Shown here piece by piece: positions 44,278 through 52,451 of a stretch of DNA of 64,000 nt. The position numbers were made by a program, and so were the translations under genes. Origin of the DNA: Achromobacter anxifer (GTDB taxonomy: Bacteria; Pseudomonadota; Gammaproteobacteria; Burkholderiales; Burkholderiaceae_B); assembly GCF_903652925.1 (NCBI RefSeq), contig NZ_CAHLAR010000004.1:1-64000 (forward strand), given 5' to 3'. The stretch's first letter is position 1. Each line of letters begins with the position of its first letter. A model generated the notes under the pieces. It had not been told where the DNA came from. It searched no databases and saw only the letters and a list, made by a program, of their open reading frames with translations.

Positions 44278-45330
44278 ATGAACACACTTATGCAGCAGGC
44301 GATCCAATTCGCCAACGACCACGAATCCGCCTGGGACCGCAGCGTCAAGGGCAATTTCGGCGTGCACCTGAACGATCCGCCGCCCTGGAACCGCCTGCTG
44401 GGCCCGATCCACGACCGCGGCCCGGTGTCGGGTGTGGTGACCGTGCGCGGCGAGACCATCGCATCCTGGGGCGAGCCCGAGCGCGCCGACCTGACCTTCA
44501 GCGTGGCCAAGCTCTACCTGGCGATCCTGGCCGGCGTGGCCCACGACCGCGGCCTGCTGCCGGACGTGGACGAACCCGTGGGCAAGCGCGTGCCCGGCAT
44601 CGGCTTCGATGAAGGGCAGAACGCCGACATCACCTGGCGTCACCTGCTGCAGCAGACCAGCGAATGGGAAGGCGAGCGCTTCGGCGTGTCCGACCAGGCC
44701 GACCGCTACCGCGCCGTCACTTTCGGCGTGCCGCCCGGCGGCAAGAAGGGCGACGCGCGGCCGCTGCAGCGTCCCGGCACGTACTGGGAATACAACGACG
44801 TGCGCATCAACCAGCTGTCGTACGCGCTGCTGCACCTGTTCCGCAAACCCTTGCCCGAAGTCTTCCGCGAAGCCGTCACGCGGCCCATCGGCGCCAGCGA
44901 AAACTGGCAATGGGTGGGCTACGACAACGCCTGGGTCGAGATCGACGGCCAGCGCATGCCCTCTGTGCCCGGCGGTTCGCACTGGGGCGGCGGCATGTCA
45001 ATCAGTGCCCGCGACCAGGCGCTGATCGGCCAGATGCTGCTGAACGATGGCACGGCCAATGGCCGCCGCATCCTGTCCAGCGAATGGATCCGGGACATGC
45101 GCACGCCTTGCGCGATTGCGCCGTATTACGGTTATTTGATCTGGCTGAATCATGAGGGCCGGGTGTTTCCCAGCGTGCCTGCCTCCAGCTTCTTCGGCGT
45201 TGGAGCGGGGAGCTCGTTCACGTGGGTCGAGCCGGAACGCGAGATGGTGGTGATCGTGCGTTGGCTGGATTCGGCGCATGCGGATGCTTTGTTCGGGAAG
45301 ATCCTGGCGGCGGTGGATGCTGGCGGCTAG
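44278..45330 (+). CDS. Serine hydrolase (class-C beta-lactamase-like fold)
   Basis: 350 residues. The SxxK nucleophile motif is SVAK in TFSVAKLYLAIL (about residue 77). WEYNDVRINQL near 175 is the probable Y-x-N equivalent, and the C-terminal part SSFFGVGAGSSFTWV may supply the third motif. No signal peptide is present, so it is a cytoplasmic esterase or D-amino-acid amidase/peptidase type rather than a secreted beta-lactamase. GAGG lies six bases before the ATG. It follows the aminotransferase by 125 bp on the same strand. Confidence 0.88.
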   Translation: MNTLMQQAIQFANDHESAWDRSVKGNFGVHLNDPPPWNRLLGPIHDRGPVSGVVTVRGETIASWGEPERADLTFSVAKLYLAILAGVAHDRGLLPDVDEPVGKRVPGIGFDEGQNADITWRHLLQQTSEWEGERFGVSDQADRYRAVTFGVPPGGKKGDARPLQRPGTYWEYNDVRINQLSYALLHLFRKPLPEVFREAVTRPIGASENWQWVGYDNAWVEIDGQRMPSVPGGSHWGGGMSISARDQALIGQMLLNDGTANGRRILSSEWIRDMRTPCAIAPYYGYLIWLNHEGRVFPSVPASSFFGVGAGSSFTWVEPEREMVVIVRWLDSAHADALFGKILAAVDAGG

Positions 45331-45419
45331 AGAGTTTGGCTTTTGACGATCCAGGGCGCGGGGGGCTTCTTCTAGCTTGCGGACGTCGGGGTTCTAAAAC
45401 GCCGAGGCTGCCCTGCGCC

Positions 45420-45586
45420 ATTCCGATGCTCACCCCGGTGGGGCTGCGCTTCGGATGGCTCCGGGCAGCCTCGGCTGACAGTCGCCTAATGCGATGGCTT
45501 TTTCTCCCGTTCAGGGGCGGATGCCCTGAGCCGGTGGCCGGACGGAGGGATCCGAAGCGCAGCCCCACCGGGGCGAGCATCGGAAT
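45420..45586. repeat. Inverted repeat in unit 1
   Basis: A 37-bp left arm (45420-45456) is complementary to the right arm (45550-45586) at all but one position (CAC for CGC in the left arm), with a 93-bp spacer. The spacer contains a run of five T. Confidence 0.88.
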
Positions 45587-45691
45587 CCCGCAGTCCGGAC
45601 ATCGGCGGCTCAAGAACTCCGGTGTTAGGGGGTAAGGGAGCTTCCAGCATGCGGATGTCGGGGTTCTGAACCGCCGAGGCTACCCTGCGCC

Positions 45692-45858
45692 ATTCCGATG
45701 CTCGCCCCGGTGGGGCTGCGCTTCGGATAGCTCCGGGCAGCCTCGGCTGGCAGTCGCCCAATGCGATGGCTTTTTTTGCCATTCCTGGGTGGATGCCCTG
45801 AGCCGGTGGCCGGACGGAGGGATCCGAAGCGCAGCCCCACCGGGGCGAGCATCGGAAT
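45692..45858. repeat. Inverted repeat in unit 2
   Basis: Perfect 37-bp arms at 45692-45728 and 45822-45858 with a 93-bp spacer. The left arm begins ATTCCGATGCTCGCCC and ends GCTTCGGAT. It is itself flanked by GCCGAGGCTACCC (45673-45685) and GGGCAGCCTCGGC (45735-45747), so a second, local hairpin is possible. The spacer carries a run of seven T. Confidence 0.9.
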
Positions 45859-45963
45859 CCCGCAGTCCGGACTCCGGCGGCTCAAGAACCCCGGTGTTAG
45901 GGGGCAAGGGAGCTTCCAGCATGCGGATGTCGGGGTTCTGAACCGCCGAGGCTACCCTGCGCC

Positions 45964-46130
45964 ATTCCGATGCTCGCCCCGGTGGGGCTGCGCTTCGGAT
46001 GGCTCCGGGCAGCCTCGGCTGGCAGTCGCCCAATGCGATGGTTTTTTTTGCCGTTCCTGGGCGGATGCCCTGAGCCGGTGGCCGGACGGAGGGATCCGAA
46101 GCGCAGCCCCACCGGGGCGAGCATCGGAAT
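45964..46130. repeat. Inverted repeat in unit 3
   Basis: Arms at 45964-46000 and 46094-46130, identical to those of unit 2, with a 93-bp spacer containing a run of eight T. Confidence 0.9.
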
Positions 46131-46287
46131 CCCGCAGTCCGGACGCCGGCGGCTCACGAACCCCGGCCTTGCAAAACCAAACGTCAACTATCCAACCAAG
46201 AATGCCTGAGATGCGAATTTGACGGGCGCAGGCTTGCCGTTGCATGCTCGCGTCTAAACCATTTCCGTGAATGAGAGGAAGCCAACC

Positions 46288-47298
46288 ATGAACTACCGCC
46301 GCCTCGGCCGCAGCAATCTCCGCGTCTCTCCGCTTTGCCTGGGCACCATGATGTTCGGCGAGCAAACCCCCGACGATGAAGCCGCCCGCATCGTCGCGTC
46401 CGCGCGTGACCATGGTTTGAACTTCATCGACACCGCTGACGTCTACAACGGCGGCCGTTCCGAAGAAGTGGTGGGCAAGCTGCTCAAAGGCCAACGCCAC
46501 GACTGGGTGCTGGCCAGCAAGATCGGCAACGCCGTCGGCGAAGGTCCGAACCAGGCCCACTATTCGCGGCAATGGCTCATGCGCGGCGTCGAGGACAGCC
46601 TCACGCGGCTGGGCACCGACTTCATGGACATCCTTTACCTGCACCGCGACTACCACGAGGAAAACCTCGAAGAAGCGCTGTGGGCGCTGGGCGACTTGAT
46701 CCGTGCTGGCAAGCTACGCAGCTTCGGCCTGTCCAACTTCCGCGGCTGGCGCATCGCCGAAGTCATGCGCCTGTGCGAAAAAATGGGCGTGCCGCAGCCG
46801 GTGGTGTGCCAGCCTTACTACAACATGCTCAACCGCGGCCCCGAAGTCGAGATCCTGCCGGCGTGCAAGCACTACGGTCTAGGCGTCGTGCCCTACAGCC
46901 CGATTGCGCGCGGCGTGCTGACTGGCAAGTATCTGCCGGGCCAGGCGCCTGCGGCGGACAGCCGTGCGGGACGCGGCGACCGCCGCATCCTGGCCACCGA
47001 GTTCCGCGAGGAATCCCTGGAAATTGCGCAGAAGCTCGTGGCGCACGCCGCCGCGCGCGGTACGCAGGCGGGGCATTTCGCCACTGCCTGGGTATTGGCC
47101 AATCCCATCGTCACCGCCGTCATCGCCGGCCCGCGCACGTTGGCGCAGATGGAGGACTACTACGCGGCCCTGGACGTGAAGATCACGGTCGAGGACGAGG
47201 CCGTCGTCAACGACTGGGTGACGCCGGGCCATGCTTCCAGCCATGGCTACAACGATCCCAACTATCCGTTCTATGGCCGGCCGGTAGCGGAGGCCTGA
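46288..47298 (+). CDS. Aldo/keto reductase
   Basis: 336 residues of a TIM-barrel NADPH oxidoreductase. The catalytic tetrad is visible: D48 and Y53 in FIDTADVYNGG, K78 in VLASKIG and H119 in LYLHRD. The order and a C-terminal VIAGPRTLAQMEDY cofactor segment match the Tas/YajO-type family. The ATG at 46288 has GAGAGG upstream; an in-frame ATG at 46267 would add seven residues. It reduces an aldehyde or ketone; the substrate is unknown. Confidence 0.93.
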   Translation: MNYRRLGRSNLRVSPLCLGTMMFGEQTPDDEAARIVASARDHGLNFIDTADVYNGGRSEEVVGKLLKGQRHDWVLASKIGNAVGEGPNQAHYSRQWLMRGVEDSLTRLGTDFMDILYLHRDYHEENLEEALWALGDLIRAGKLRSFGLSNFRGWRIAEVMRLCEKMGVPQPVVCQPYYNMLNRGPEVEILPACKHYGLGVVPYSPIARGVLTGKYLPGQAPAADSRAGRGDRRILATEFREESLEIAQKLVAHAAARGTQAGHFATAWVLANPIVTAVIAGPRTLAQMEDYYAALDVKITVEDEAVVNDWVTPGHASSHGYNDPNYPFYGRPVAEA

Positions 47299-47391
47299 GA
47301 CGGAAGTGCTGAGGCTGGGTTTCGGAGCGTTGCGGCCAGCTGGCGGCCGCCCGAGGCGATAGCCCTGAAGCGTAGTCCCCAGGCGTACAAG

Positions 47392-47418
47392 GCGCCGGCC
47401 CCCCGCGGCCGGCGCTTT
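47392..47418. terminator. Strong GC hairpin between convergent genes
   Basis: GCGCCGGCC (47392-47400) pairs with GGCCGGCGC (47407-47415) over a six-base loop and is followed by TTT. It lies between the aldo/keto reductase and the MHS transporter, which converge. The short U-tract makes efficiency uncertain. Confidence 0.55.
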
Positions 47419-47423
47419 CACGT

Positions 47424-48764
47424 TCAGGCCTTGCGCAATCCGCCGCGCGGCATGGCGGGGGCCGGCGCCGCGTCGATTTCCGCCGGCTGTCCGCTGCGCC
47501 CGATCAGCATGGCGCATATCGCCGACACCACGCCCGCGAACAGCACGTACAGGCAGATCAGCCAGGGCTGGCCGCCGCCTGTCTTCAGCAGCGCGGTCGC
47601 GATGATGGGCGTGATGCCCGAGGCGAAGATGCCCGAGAACTGATAGACGAAGGAAATGCCCGTGTAGCGCACCTTGGCGTCGAACAGCTCGCAGAACAGC
47701 GCCGCCTCGGGCCCGTACACCGCGGCGTACAGGATGCCGAAGGGGATGATGATGGCCAGCCACACCAGCATCACGCTGCCCTGGCTATTCAGCATCAGCC
47801 AGAAGCCGGGGAAGGACGCCGCGGCGGTGATGAGCGAGCCCCAGAAATAGACGCGCGTGCGGCCGATGCGGTCGGACAGGCGGCCGAAGAAGGGGATGAA
47901 GAAGCACATCACCAGGGCCGCGGCCATCACGCCCGTCAGCGCCTCGGTGCGGGTGATCTGCACCGTCTGCGTCAGGTACGAGATCGAGAACACGCCGAAC
48001 ACGTTGAAGAACACGCCGTCGATGTAGCGCGCGCCCATGCCTTTGAAGACATTGCCCGGGTAGCGTTTGAGCATGTCGAAGAAGGGAATGCGGCTTTCGG
48101 CGTTGCTGGCCTTGACCGCCGCGAACTCGGGCGTTTCCTTGATGTTCAGGCGGATGTACATGCCCACCAGCACCATGGCGGCCGACGCCAGGAAGGCGAC
48201 GCGCCAGCCCCAGGCCATGAATTGCGCGTCGGTCAGCAAGGTGGACAGCAGCGCCACGGTGCCCGACGCCAGGCACAGCCCGATGGCCAGCCCGATCTGC
48301 GGCAGCGAGGCGTAGAAGCCTTTCTTGCCGGGCGGTGCGTACTCGTAGGCCATCAGCACCGCGCCGCCCCATTCGCCGCCCAGGCCTATGCCCTGGAACA
48401 CGCGCAGCAGAAGCAGCAGGATCGGCGCCCAGACGCCGATGCTGTCGTAGGTCGGCACCAGCCCGATCAGGAAGGTGGAGATGCCCATGATCATCAGGGT
48501 CATCACCAGCATGCTCTTTCTGCCTATGCGGTCGCCGAAGTGGCCGAAGATCAGCCCGCCCAGCGGCCGGGTGACGAAGCCCACGGCAAAGGTGGTGTAG
48601 GCCAGCATGGTCGAGACCAGCGGGTCGCCGGTGGGGAAGTACAGCTTGTTGAATACGATGCCCGCGACGACGCCATACAGGAAAAAGTCGTACCACTCGA
48701 TGGTGGCGCCAATCAGCGACGCGGCGACGACTTTGCGCACCGCGGCTTCGTTTTGCTTGGCCAT
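47424..48764 (-). CDS. MFS transporter of the metabolite:H+ symporter (MHS) family
   Basis: 446 residues with about 12 membrane helices. The N-terminus KVVAASLIGATIEWYDFFLY and the loop GHFGDRIGRKSML are MHS hallmarks (ProP/ShiA/KgtP relatives). It imports an organic acid, betaine or similar. AGGAGA lies seven bases before the ATG. It is the second gene after the GMC oxidoreductase (85-bp gap), so it may import that enzyme's substrate. Confidence 0.93.
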   Translation of the reverse strand: MAKQNEAAVRKVVAASLIGATIEWYDFFLYGVVAGIVFNKLYFPTGDPLVSTMLAYTTFAVGFVTRPLGGLIFGHFGDRIGRKSMLVMTLMIMGISTFLIGLVPTYDSIGVWAPILLLLLRVFQGIGLGGEWGGAVLMAYEYAPPGKKGFYASLPQIGLAIGLCLASGTVALLSTLLTDAQFMAWGWRVAFLASAAMVLVGMYIRLNIKETPEFAAVKASNAESRIPFFDMLKRYPGNVFKGMGARYIDGVFFNVFGVFSISYLTQTVQITRTEALTGVMAAALVMCFFIPFFGRLSDRIGRTRVYFWGSLITAAASFPGFWLMLNSQGSVMLVWLAIIIPFGILYAAVYGPEAALFCELFDAKVRYTGISFVYQFSGIFASGITPIIATALLKTGGGQPWLICLYVLFAGVVSAICAMLIGRSGQPAEIDAAPAPAMPRGGLRKA

Positions 48765-48849
48765 GTCTAGTCTCCTTTGGTGGGCGGCCGGGCAATCTGC
48801 GTTGTCCTGCGCCGTGTGGTTCTGCTATCCGGGGTCAGCCTTCTCCAAT

Positions 48850-50487
48850 TCAGGCGGCGACGCGCAGCGCCTGCGGCTGCGCTTGCCTGAGGTCCTGCAA
48901 AATGAAATCGGCCGCGCGTTCGGCCAGCATCACCACGGGCACATTGGTGTTGCCTGAGACCAGCGTGGGCATGATCGAACAGTCCACCACGCGCAGGCCC
49001 GCCACGCCGTGCACGCGCAGGCGTTCGTCCACCACCGCCATGGGGTCGCTGGACGGCCCCATCTTGGCGGTGCCTGAGGGGTGGAAGATGGTTGCGCCGT
49101 ACTCGCGGCAGAAGTGCAGGATCTCGTCGTCCGTGACGACTTCGGGCCCCGGACGGAACTCGCGCTTCATCAGGGCGGCCAGCGGCTGGGTGGCGGCGAG
49201 CCGGCGCGCATACTTCACCGCGGCCACGACCATGCTGCGGTCCAGCTCGGTGGACAGGTAGTTCGGCTGCATCGACGGCGCCTCGAAGGGATCGGCGCTG
49301 CGCAGCCGCACCCGGCCGCGCGACGAGGGTCGCAGCTGGCATACGGAATAGGTGCAGCCCGAAAACGGATGCACCTTGCCGCCGGCCATGTCGGCCGACA
49401 GCGTGGCGAAATGGAACTGGGTGTCGGGCGTGCGGCTGGCCGGATCCACGCGGCAGAACACGCCGCCCTGGTTGATGCCCACCGCCAGCGGGCCGCCGCG
49501 GAACAGCAGCCATTCCAACCCCATGCGGGCGCGGCCCGTCAGGGTTCGCAGCTGGTCGTTGGTGGTGATGGGCCGGGTGGTTTCGTAGATCAGACGGATC
49601 TGCAGATGGTCCTGCAGGTTCTCGCCCACGCCGGGCAGCTCGTGCACCATGCCGATGCCGAACTGGCGGAGCAGGTCAGCCGGCCCGACGCCGGACAGCT
49701 GCAGCAGCTGCGGCGATTGCAGCGCGCCGGCGCACAGCACCACTTCGCGGCGCGCGCGCAGGGTGTGCACCTGGCCGCCGCGCCGGTAGCGCACGCCGCA
49801 GGCGCGCTTGCCTTCGAACAGCACGGCCATGGCGTGCGCGTCGGTCTCCACGCGCAGATTGCTGCGGTCCTGGGCCGGGCGCAGATAGGCCACGGCGGTC
49901 GAGCAGCGGCGGCCGTTGCGCGTGGTCAGCTGGTAGTAGCCCACGCCTTCCTGGTCGCCGGTATTGAAGTCGTCCAGGTGCGGCAGCCCCAGGCTTTGCG
50001 CCGCACCGATCAGCGCTTCCACCAGCGGATGAGGCGTCTTGATCGAGGTGGCGTTGAGCATGCCCTCGGTGCCGCGCGTGGGGCCGGGGCCGAGATCATT
50101 GTTTTCCAGCTTGCGGAAGTAGGGCAGGCATTCGTCCCAGCTCCAGCCGGGATTGCCGGCGGCGGCCCAGGCGTCGTAGTCGCGCCGCTGGCCGCGGATG
50201 TAGATCAGGCCGTTGATGGCGCTGGAGCCGCCCAGGGTGCGGCCGCGCGGCCAATAGATGCGCCGGTCCAGCATGCCGGGATCGGGGTCGGTGTAGTAGC
50301 CCCAGTTCACGACCTTGTGGAACATCGTCTTGCCGTAGCCGATGGGGATGTGTATCCACGGGTAGCTGTCCTTGGGCCCGGCTTCGAGCAGACAGACGCT
50401 GTGTTCGCCGTTGGCGCTCAACCGGTTGGCCATCACGCATCCGGCCGAGCCGGCGCCCACCACGATGTAATCCACGGTATCGGACAT
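48850..50487 (-). CDS. GMC-family FAD oxidoreductase (choline/alcohol dehydrogenase-like)
   Basis: 545 residues. FAD motif YIVVGAGSAGCVMANRLS (about 7-24), GMC signature 1 GGSSAINGLIYIRGQ (about 83-97), and the C-terminal active-site region YGATIFHPSGTAKMG with its His and VSGNTNVPVVMLAERAAD. It oxidises a primary alcohol or polyol. It is first in the GMC-MHS pair and divergent from the IclR gene, its probable regulator. Confidence 0.93.
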   Translation of the reverse strand: MSDTVDYIVVGAGSAGCVMANRLSANGEHSVCLLEAGPKDSYPWIHIPIGYGKTMFHKVVNWGYYTDPDPGMLDRRIYWPRGRTLGGSSAINGLIYIRGQRRDYDAWAAAGNPGWSWDECLPYFRKLENNDLGPGPTRGTEGMLNATSIKTPHPLVEALIGAAQSLGLPHLDDFNTGDQEGVGYYQLTTRNGRRCSTAVAYLRPAQDRSNLRVETDAHAMAVLFEGKRACGVRYRRGGQVHTLRARREVVLCAGALQSPQLLQLSGVGPADLLRQFGIGMVHELPGVGENLQDHLQIRLIYETTRPITTNDQLRTLTGRARMGLEWLLFRGGPLAVGINQGGVFCRVDPASRTPDTQFHFATLSADMAGGKVHPFSGCTYSVCQLRPSSRGRVRLRSADPFEAPSMQPNYLSTELDRSMVVAAVKYARRLAATQPLAALMKREFRPGPEVVTDDEILHFCREYGATIFHPSGTAKMGPSSDPMAVVDERLRVHGVAGLRVVDCSIMPTLVSGNTNVPVVMLAERAADFILQDLRQAQPQALRVAA

Positions 50488-50667
50488 GTCCGCAAGCTCT
50501 CCCTGCAGCAGGGCGCCGCGCCTGGCCTACGGCGCGTTAACCCTGCTTGTCGTTGTGGGGCGCACTTATATACTGGATCGATGCCGGCGCATGGGCGCTG
50601 CGGCATCTGAGGCGATTCTAGGAAGCGCGCGCGCAGAGCAAAGCACAACAGGCGCAGGGGCGGAAAA

Positions 50668-51513
50668 GTGGAACAGAATATGCAGATTCGGTTTCAAAAT
50701 CGCAGTGCAGCATCGGAGCAGCCGGCCGAGGACGCGGCGTCGCACCAGGAGGCCGCGCGCACGCTGCGCGCGCTGGTGGTGCTGGACCATCTGGCGCGGG
50801 CCCAGCATCCGCCCACGCTGGCGCAACTGGCGCAGCGGCTGGACATGCCCAAGACCACCTTGATGCGCTTGCTGGCGGCCATGCAGCGCGCCGGCTTCGT
50901 CGCCGCCACGCCCACCGAGAACGGCTTCGTGCCCGGGCCGCAGGCAGCGACCCTGGCTCTGGCGACCTTGCGCGCCTCGGCCTTCACGCGCGCCTGCCGC
51001 GCCGTGCTGGCGCAACTGGTCGGCACCCTGGGCGAAACCTGCAACCTGACCGCGCCCGACGGCGACCGCGTGGTCTACATGGAACGCGTGGAAACGACCG
51101 AACCGCTGCGCCTGTTCTTCGCGGTGGGCAGCCACGTGCCCATGCACTGCACCGCCAGCGGCAAGCTGTTCCTGGCGTCCATGAACCGGCTGGAGCGGGG
51201 GCGGGTGCTGGCGCGCCTGCCGCTGACGCGCAACACGCCGCGTACCTTGACGGACCCGGCCAGGCTGGAAGAAGAGCTTGAACGGCTGGCTGCGCGCGGC
51301 ATCGGCATCGACAACGAAGAGTTCGTGCGCGGCATGAGCGCGGTGGCGGTGCCGGTGCGCGACGCGGATGACCGGGTGGTGGCGGCGGTGGCCTGCCATG
51401 CGCCGACCGCGCGCGTCATGCTCGACGATCTGCTGCGGGCCGTGCCGGTGCTGGAACGCGCGGCGCGCTCCATGCATGAGGTGCTGGCGCAGCACCGCGC
51501 CGGCGCGGCTTGA
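50668..51513 (+). CDS. IclR-family transcription regulator
   Basis: 281 residues. The winged HTH (about 28-85) contains LARAQHPPTLAQLAQRLDMP and TTLMRLLAAMQRAGFV. The IclR effector (GAF-like) domain (about 95-275) includes MHCTASGKLFLASM. The GTG at 50668 has AGGGG upstream; an in-frame ATG at 50680 is an alternative. It is divergent from the GMC-MHS pair, which it probably controls. Confidence 0.92.
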   Translation: MEQNMQIRFQNRSAASEQPAEDAASHQEAARTLRALVVLDHLARAQHPPTLAQLAQRLDMPKTTLMRLLAAMQRAGFVAATPTENGFVPGPQAATLALATLRASAFTRACRAVLAQLVGTLGETCNLTAPDGDRVVYMERVETTEPLRLFFAVGSHVPMHCTASGKLFLASMNRLERGRVLARLPLTRNTPRTLTDPARLEEELERLAARGIGIDNEEFVRGMSAVAVPVRDADDRVVAAVACHAPTARVMLDDLLRAVPVLERAARSMHEVLAQHRAGAA

Positions 51514-51594
51514 GCGGCGCGGCTCGCGCCAGGGCGTTTCAGGTCCGTGCGCTTCGCGCCAAGATGCTTGAGGTCCGCGCCTGTGCGCTTCGGA

Positions 51595-52311
51595 TCAGGC
51601 TTGCGGATTGAACAGGTCCGGCGGCAGGCGCGCCACGGCGTCGTAGGTCAGGCGGATGTGCGCCGCCAGCAGCGCACAGGCGCGGTCCGCGTCGCGCGCC
51701 AGCGTGGCGTCCAGGATGCCCTTGTGTTCGTCGTCCAGGTCGCGCGCGATGGGCTTGCGCGTGACGGTCAGGCGGCGGTAGCGCTCGGCCTGCTGGTACA
51801 GGATGCCCAGGAAATGATGCAGCCAGCGCGAGGGACAGGCGCGGATCAGTTCACGGTGGAACTCGCGGTTGCGTTGTTCCCATTCCTCGAAACGGGTGTC
51901 GGGGTCGGCGGCCAGACGCTGTTCGGCCTTGCTCAGGCGATGGAAGGCGGCGAGCACGGCGCTTTCCCAGTCGTCGTCGCCCAGCGCGATGGACTGGCGC
52001 AGGGCCTGGGTTTCCAGCAGCACGCGGTTCTCGGTGATGTCGCGGAAATCTTCGAGCGAGATCGGCGTGACGTGGAAACCGCGCTGTCCTTGCGCGATGA
52101 CCAGCGCGTCCGACACCAGCAGCGCCAGCGCCTCACGGAGCGTGCCCGCGCCCACGCCGTAATCGTCCTTCAGGTGTTCCACCCGCAGCCGTGAGCCCGG
52201 CGGATGCACGCCTTGGATGATGTCGCGGCGCAGATTGACATAGGCCGCGCCGACCAGGGTGTTGGCCGAGGCGGAATGGGCGAGCGGGGGGAGGGTGGCG
52301 CCGTCTGACAT
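51595..52311 (-). CDS. GntR-family regulator (FCD type)
   Basis: 238 residues. The GntR HTH (about 15-80) contains IIQGVHPPGSRLRVEHLKDD and GVGAGTLREALALLVSDALV. The FCD domain follows (about 90-225). ATG 52311 is used; an in-frame TTG at 52338 is possible. It is divergent from the Bug/M20D pair, with dyads in the shared region, so it probably regulates them. Confidence 0.92.
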   Translation of the reverse strand: MSDGATLPPLAHSASANTLVGAAYVNLRRDIIQGVHPPGSRLRVEHLKDDYGVGAGTLREALALLVSDALVIAQGQRGFHVTPISLEDFRDITENRVLLETQALRQSIALGDDDWESAVLAAFHRLSKAEQRLAADPDTRFEEWEQRNREFHRELIRACPSRWLHHFLGILYQQAERYRRLTVTRKPIARDLDDEHKGILDATLARDADRACALLAAHIRLTYDAVARLPPDLFNPQA

Positions 52312-52338
52312 GGGAGCTACTTTATCACTGCCTTTCAA

Positions 52339-52371
52339 AAATCTCGATAAAAATTATTGACGCCGAGATTT
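52339..52371. promoter_or_regulatory. Inverted repeat AAATCTCG-N17-CGAGATTT
   Basis: Perfect 8-bp arms at 52339-52346 and 52364-52371 in the AT-rich gap between GntR and Bug, overlapping the promoter -35 region. It may be an operator for the divergent GntR protein. A second pair, TCGTAG (52382-52387) and CTACGA (52403-52408), lies just downstream. Confidence 0.5.
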
Positions 52372-52385
52372 ATGCTGCTTATCGT
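52357..52385 (+). promoter_or_regulatory. Sigma-70-type promoter for the Bug/M20D genes
   Basis: TTGACG (52357-52362), a 17-bp spacer and TATCGT (52380-52385). It lies about 65 bp before the GTG of the binding-protein gene. Confidence 0.5.
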
Positions 52386-52451
52386 AGAAAAAAGCGTCGA
52401 GACTACGACCGGCATGCAGCCGGCGGCAGGCGCAACCAGGAGACAAGCACA

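Larger units (their letters stand above)
45379..46167. repeat. Array of three 272-bp tandem repeats, non-coding
   Basis: The sequence from GCGGACGTCGGGG (45379) recurs as GCGGATGTCGGGG at 45651 and 45923, exactly 272 bp apart each time. The third copy diverges at about 46167, leaving it about 27 bp short. Copies 2 and 3 are nearly identical, and copy 1 has more differences. The gap between the serine hydrolase and the aldo/keto reductase (about 950 bp) consists almost wholly of this array. All open frames here are repeats of each other without signals, so I call no gene. Each unit carries a long inverted repeat, listed separately. Confidence 0.9.

Noticed and set aside
45222-46222. Several open frames of 67-153 codons in the repeat array on both strands
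   Set aside because: They repeat the same peptides in each unit, lack ribosome sites, and arise from the 272-bp repeat itself.
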